From a virus, in IMG/VR virus record IMGVR_UViG_3300042507_004479, positions 1 through 24,996 of that record: 24,996 nt of DNA; one strand, given 5' to 3'. Position numbers and translations under genes: made by a program. The notes beneath the pieces were generated by a model. It searched no databases, was not told the origin of the DNA, and worked only from the letters and a program-made list of their open reading frames with translations. Of this stretch, positions 21,948-24,996 are shown one piece after another. How positions within the stretch are numbered: the first letter of the stretch is position 1; every line of letters starts with the position of its first letter.

Positions 21948-23228
21948 TTATTTCAAACGCTGCTTTTGATAAGTAACTCCGTTGGGTAGTTTCTTCGTCT
22001 CGACCTCGTTTGTTTTTTTCTCCTCCGGCGAAACGTACCGTGCGCTGGCGATGTATCTTTCGGCGTCTGGTCCGATGGTGGCTACCATTGCTTTCGTTTC
22101 TTGAGCGCGCATTTCAGCTTTTTGCGCTATAACCTCGGCCCCGTCTCCAGGTTGCGGGAAGTACTGTTCGTCCCACTCTTTATACTCGGTCGGAGTGATG
22201 GTTGCTCCTGACTGCCTACGCAACGAAGCGGCGATCCAGTTTTTCTTCGCAGCGTTGTAAGCTTTCAATTCTTGATCCTTGAAACGCTCCGGCGTCCACG
22301 AACCGTTGAACAACGCGGTTGTGTCGTATTGATTCTTTTTCATTAAGTCTTCGTTCTGCATGAGACGCAGAGAGAAACTTAGTGAATTGCTTTGAGCGTC
22401 GGTCAGCGCCTTGGCGCCAGCGCCTTCCGCGGCCTTTTTTACCTCACCGTCGATCATCGACTGAATCGAGGCGGCGTCTTTTTGATTATTGGCGAGCAGC
22501 GCAGCGTCGCGGTCGGCCATCAGCTTGCCGAGCGGAGACTCTGGCGTCATTGGCTGCGCCGGTCGTTGATCAGGCAATACGTCAAACTTGCCGGGACCAG
22601 TTTCCACAATGTCAACCTTGCGACCGTTGCCACCTTCGAGGGTCTGCATCTTGGGCGCGCCGAACTGAATGTTCTTGATCATCGACAGGGACGGGGCGAG
22701 GGCCGAGTCCTGTAGGCTTCCGCCTCCACTGATGAACGTCTTCAGTGCTGCTCCGATGTCGACGTTACCGTCAGTGTCAGTGTTCATCGTCAGCGACGTG
22801 TTCAGCAGTTCGTCGCTTTTTCTTTTCCTGGCAGAATCAGCCAGCATCTCGCGCACTCGCTGGTTCTCGAGCTTTGCGCGCTCTTCCTCGATGCCCTTCT
22901 GCTTAATCAGCATGTTGGTCGAGATTTCGCCCATCAGCGATTTGTGTTCATCCAGCGTGGCCTTACCGAGTTTGAATTTCTCGATCATCTTGGGGTCCAG
23001 TGATTCCGCCAAGGTTGGGTCAGATTTGAGAAACTGACCGATTTGCGGGCCAAGCACCTGGCGCTGCTTTTCGTTTTCAGAATACTGCTTAATGGCGCCC
23101 GCAATCGTGTTGCCGATAGACTCGATCCCAGCGGCCTGATTCTTGGCCATCTGAGCAGCGGTCTCCATGTAGCCGCTCGGGAGCGGGCTGATGTACGGGA
23201 CGTTGTTGAAGTATGGGCCTTGTCTCAT
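21948..23228 (-). CDS. Probable internal virion protein
   Basis: A 426-aa mostly helical protein. It begins MRQGPYFNNVPYISPLP, then has long charged helices (about 25-135, including IEEERAKLENQRVREML). The second half carries SNSLSFSLRLMQNEDLM, FKDQELKAYNAAKKNWIAA and RRQSGATITPTEYKEWDEQY followed by FPQPGDG. The LRRQSGATI...E...YFP..GD pattern recurs in phage internal or ejected proteins next to very large polyvalent proteins. It probably sits in the capsid or ejection channel. It starts by ATGA overlap with the SET gene and ends five bases before the 1932-aa gene, so the two are expected to be made together. The assignment is from pattern and neighbours. Confidence 0.7.
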   Translation of the reverse strand: MRQGPYFNNVPYISPLPSGYMETAAQMAKNQAAGIESIGNTIAGAIKQYSENEKQRQVLGPQIGQFLKSDPTLAESLDPKMIEKFKLGKATLDEHKSLMGEISTNMLIKQKGIEEERAKLENQRVREMLADSARKRKSDELLNTSLTMNTDTDGNVDIGAALKTFISGGGSLQDSALAPSLSMIKNIQFGAPKMQTLEGGNGRKVDIVETGPGKFDVLPDQRPAQPMTPESPLGKLMADRDAALLANNQKDAASIQSMIDGEVKKAAEGAGAKALTDAQSNSLSFSLRLMQNEDLMKKNQYDTTALFNGSWTPERFKDQELKAYNAAKKNWIAASLRRQSGATITPTEYKEWDEQYFPQPGDGAEVIAQKAEMRAQETKAMVATIGPDAERYIASARYVSPEEKKTNEVETKKLPNGVTYQKQRLK

Positions 23229-23608
23229 TGTGTGATGGCGTTGAAGCCCAGCTTGCGGGCGGCGTCCGCATCGGACGTGAACGTGATGGTGAGTTCTTCG
23301 CCGGCGGCGATGTGACGGGCGGCGACGATCTCGGCCTCACCATTGGTGATGATGTCGCTTTCGCGGCAATTCGGTTCGCTCGAGAAATTCCAGTAGCGGC
23401 TATCGTCTCCGCAGATGACGAGCCACGCCGGGTTGGCGGGGTAGACGTACCCGTAGTGCTTGAGGACGTCGTCGGCCTCGCTCAACGGGATGCGCCGGTC
23501 AGGCGGCATGAAGCGCCACACGGTTTCTCCTGGGCGAATGTCGCGCCCAGCGTGCAGACCCAGACCGTGGATCTTGGATGCGGAAACGTATGCCTCAATT
23601 GTCGTCAC
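23225..23608 (-). CDS. Small SET-domain protein
   Basis: A 127-aa protein with the three parts of a SET lysine-methyltransferase domain: IHGLGLHAGRDIRPGE (about 13-28) as the opening motif, WNFSSEPNC (73-81) in place of the NHSCxPN pseudoknot motif, and GEAEIVAARHIAAGEELTITF (in two pieces around 90-110) ending in the GEELTxxF closing motif. Known members bind SAM and methylate protein lysines. The NHS motif is altered to NFS, which may lower activity. GTG 23608 overlaps the upstream PAPS-reductase-family gene by 14 bases; no ATG fits. Its place among virion genes suggests a virion or host protein as substrate, but this is inference. Confidence 0.75.
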   Translation of the reverse strand: MTTIEAYVSASKIHGLGLHAGRDIRPGETVWRFMPPDRRIPLSEADDVLKHYGYVYPANPAWLVICGDDSRYWNFSSEPNCRESDIITNGEAEIVAARHIAAGEELTITFTSDADAARKLGFNAITQ

Positions 23609-24398
23609 CGTAGTAATCGAATTGCGGTTCGCTGTAGGGTACTTTGTCGGCCACGCAGGATACCTCGTATCCGAGCTTTGGACACATGACGCTTTTCGCT
23701 TGGCTGCGCTTGTCGCAGCAGGCGATGCACACGTTGGCGTAGTCGCTATTCGTCCACTTGTCGGTTTTCTCGCAGCGGTTGGCGACGTCGTATCGGTCCT
23801 CCTGCTGCGGCACGCCGTGCTTTGACGTATAGTCCCAGACGTCCTCATCGGTCCAATAGCGCAGAGGAAATGCAGCGTCGGGTGCCATGCCTTGGTTGTT
23901 CTTCACATCGACGTGAAGTGGAACGGCGCCGGCGATCTGGTCCTTGTCGCTCGACTTGTGGCCGATCAGCACCAGGTCGAACGGGTAATTGAAAGTGCCG
24001 GTGGGACGGTTCAACACGTCCTTGATGCCGCAGAGGAACTTCCGATTGGGTTCCGGCGGCAGGATGTTCTTCGGCATTTGCAGGTACGAAGACGGCGTAG
24101 GACCAATCTGGTAGTGATTGGTGAACGCCATGATCTCCTTCCCTTCCCAGAGCGTGACGAAGGAGGGAGCGTAGTCATGCACCTCGAGTTCCCACTCGGC
24201 GATCATACGGTCAGCGAACGTGTACTTCTGGGGCCACCAAGGATCGCGGTGGAAGACCACTGGCAGATGGATACCGGCGGTGCGCAGGATATGCAGCAGC
24301 ACCATGGAGTCCTTGCCGAACGAACACATGATCGCGGGGCGCCGGTAGGCTTCCAGCGTCTTGCGCACGAACGAGAGCGTGTCTGCGACCTTAGCCAT
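23595..24398 (-). CDS. PAPS reductase-family protein (PP-loop ATPase)
   Basis: A 267-aa PP-loop enzyme. SFGKDS at 26-31 is the nucleotide-binding loop (the family norm is SGGKDS). LVLIGHKSSDKDQ and LRYWTDEDVWDYTSKHGVP are characteristic of PAPS/APS reductase and DndC-like proteins. Cysteines C123, C209, C224, C227, C228, C239 and C248 could hold an iron-sulfur cluster as in DndC and APS reductases. Phage members are common and their role is unclear: sulfate assimilation, tRNA or DNA thiolation, or another adenylation. No dndA/B/D/E partners are in view, so phosphorothioation cannot be claimed. The start overlaps the upstream stop (TAATG). Confidence 0.82.
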   Translation of the reverse strand: MAKVADTLSFVRKTLEAYRRPAIMCSFGKDSMVLLHILRTAGIHLPVVFHRDPWWPQKYTFADRMIAEWELEVHDYAPSFVTLWEGKEIMAFTNHYQIGPTPSSYLQMPKNILPPEPNRKFLCGIKDVLNRPTGTFNYPFDLVLIGHKSSDKDQIAGAVPLHVDVKNNQGMAPDAAFPLRYWTDEDVWDYTSKHGVPQQEDRYDVANRCEKTDKWTNSDYANVCIACCDKRSQAKSVMCPKLGYEVSCVADKVPYSEPQFDYYGDDN

Positions 24399-24996
24399 TA
24401 GAAAATGATCAAACCGCCGGCGATTGCCCCGCCCGCTCCAATCATAGCGCCGTTACGGCTGGCGACCGCATTGGCCTGCGCAATGTTGGTCGCGTTGATC
24501 CCCTGCTGGTTTCCGCCGTAGATGTTGTTCGCGTAGGTCGACTCAGGGTTGAAGAGCGCCGGCCCCGCCATCTGCTGGAACCCCGCGCCGTAAGCGCCGG
24601 TGCTACCACCCGCAGCGAACCCCTGCGAGGGTCGGCCAAGGATCGCTTGGAACGGATCGCCCACCGCGGCCTGGCGCAGTCCGACGAGACCGGCGGCGTA
24701 GCTGCGGTCAGCTCCAGTCGTCTGGTTCTGGAGCTGCGCAAGCTGGCCCAGGTTCTGGTAGTAGTTCTGGTCGACGCCTTGGTTGAACTGCGTGTTGAAC
24801 TGCTGCTGCTGGAAGTTGGTCTGCTGGTTCGCCATTGCCGCGCGCAGGGCCGCGTCCTGGTTGTATTGACCGGCTTGCAGACTCGCTGACTGATTCAACT
24901 GAGCCGCTTGCAGGTTGCTGGATTGATTCGCCAAAGCGGCGCGCAGAGCGGCGTCCTGATTGGCTTGCGACGCCTGCAGTCCGGTCGACTGGTTGG
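24398..24996 (-). CDS. Repeat-containing probable virion protein (5' end outside the window)
   Basis: The frame is open to the window edge and gives 198 residues. The upstream part is six 11-residue repeats rich in Gln, Asn and Ala (see repeat entry). Next comes a Gln/Asn-rich region (QQQQFNTQFNQGVDQNYYQN), then a Gly-rich middle (GRPSQGFAAGGSTGAYGAG). It ends in a hydrophobic Gly/Ala segment (GAMIGAGGAIAGGLIIF) that looks membrane-active. Composition and place suggest an internal or ejected virion protein. The internal TTG at 24934 is not taken as the start because the repeats continue upstream. It is coupled to the PAPS-reductase-family gene by TAATG. Confidence 0.65.
   Translation of the reverse strand, partial: NQSTGLQASQANQDAALRAALANQSSNLQAAQLNQSASLQAGQYNQDAALRAAMANQQTNFQQQQFNTQFNQGVDQNYYQNLGQLAQLQNQTTGADRSYAAGLVGLRQAAVGDPFQAILGRPSQGFAAGGSTGAYGAGFQQMAGPALFNPESTYANNIYGGNQQGINATNIAQANAVASRNGAMIGAGGAIAGGLIIF
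24797..24994 (-). repeat. Six tandem 33-bp units coding 11-residue repeats
   Basis: The encoded units are NQSTGLQASQA, NQDAALRAALA, NQSSNLQAAQL, NQSASLQAGQY, NQDAALRAAMA and NQQTNFQQQQF. Each opens with NQ and has Leu or Phe at position 6. An 11-residue period fits a right-handed (hendecad) coiled coil or an amphipathic helix. Units 2 and 5 are nearly identical, suggesting duplication of a three-unit block. More units probably lie beyond the edge. Confidence 0.85.

Noticed and set aside
23595-24398. DNA phosphorothioation (Dnd) system
   Set aside because: The PP-loop protein resembles DndC, but no other dnd gene is in the window; a phage PAPS-reductase-family protein is the safer call.
1-24996. 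CRISPR arrays, insertion sequences, rRNA genes
   Set aside because: No regularly spaced direct repeats, transposase motifs or rRNA-like sequence were seen; the only regular repeat is the coding 33-bp one at the right edge.

Overview
This window looks like part of a temperate tailed-phage genome. It has high GC, and every gene but one is on the minus strand. It carries a large terminase, a lambda/RecET-type recombination set, a primase-helicase, a tyrosine integrase and a block of large virion-type proteins. A copy of the 3' half of a tRNA-Leu(CAA) gene, from anticodon arm to CCA, sits beside the integrase. It has no matching 5' half and has phage genes on both sides. This is the layout of an intact attP, so the sequence probably comes from circular or unintegrated (or assembled virion) phage DNA rather than from a prophage end. 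The host is not identified. The tRNA copy points to a bacterium with tRNA-Leu(CAA); the general look of the integrase and methyltransferase is compatible with Verrucomicrobiota or a similar high-GC group, but that is a weak inference.

The order below follows minus-strand transcription, from the right end of the window to the left. (1) 24996-15716 is late/virion-type: a protein with 11-residue repeats (cut by the window edge), a PAPS-reductase-family protein, a small SET-domain protein, a 426-aa probable internal virion protein, a 1932-aa polyvalent protein (HExxH metallopeptidase motif, ADP-ribosyltransferase-like domain, recurring NFxP linkers) and a holin-like membrane protein. (2) 15719-14860 holds a DEDD exonuclease with a zinc ribbon and a 29-residue membrane peptide. 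(3) 14811-13663 is the integration module: attP core, an integrase, and a palindrome next to the integrase start that resembles the tRNA anticodon arm. (4) 13440-12943 is a probable regulatory switch: two divergent ribbon-helix-helix proteins separated by about 93 bp containing repeated ACGTA half-sites.

(5) 12946-3492 is the early/replication-recombination operon: an excisionase-like protein, small unknown proteins, a RuvC-like resolvase followed by a terminator, RecT, a RecE-like PD-(D/E)XK exonuclease, a protein with an SSB-like acidic tip, a C5-cytosine methyltransferase, an SF2 helicase, several small proteins, a second PD-(D/E)XK protein and an AEP primase fused to a RecA-like helicase. 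(6) 3491-1 is the start of the packaging module: a strong hairpin, a small unknown protein, a candidate small terminase, a winged-helix-like protein, the large terminase and the first 13 codons of the next gene (portal expected).

Genes are packed very tightly. Most neighbouring pairs share ATGA, GTGA or TGATG stop/start overlaps, and clear Shine-Dalgarno sites are the exception, so translational coupling is likely. The most unusual points are: a methyltransferase gene whose second half carries family-like sequence in two reading frames; the tRNA-derived attP with a second anticodon-arm-like palindrome at the integrase start; the polyvalent protein; and the SET/PAPS-reductase pair inside the virion gene block.
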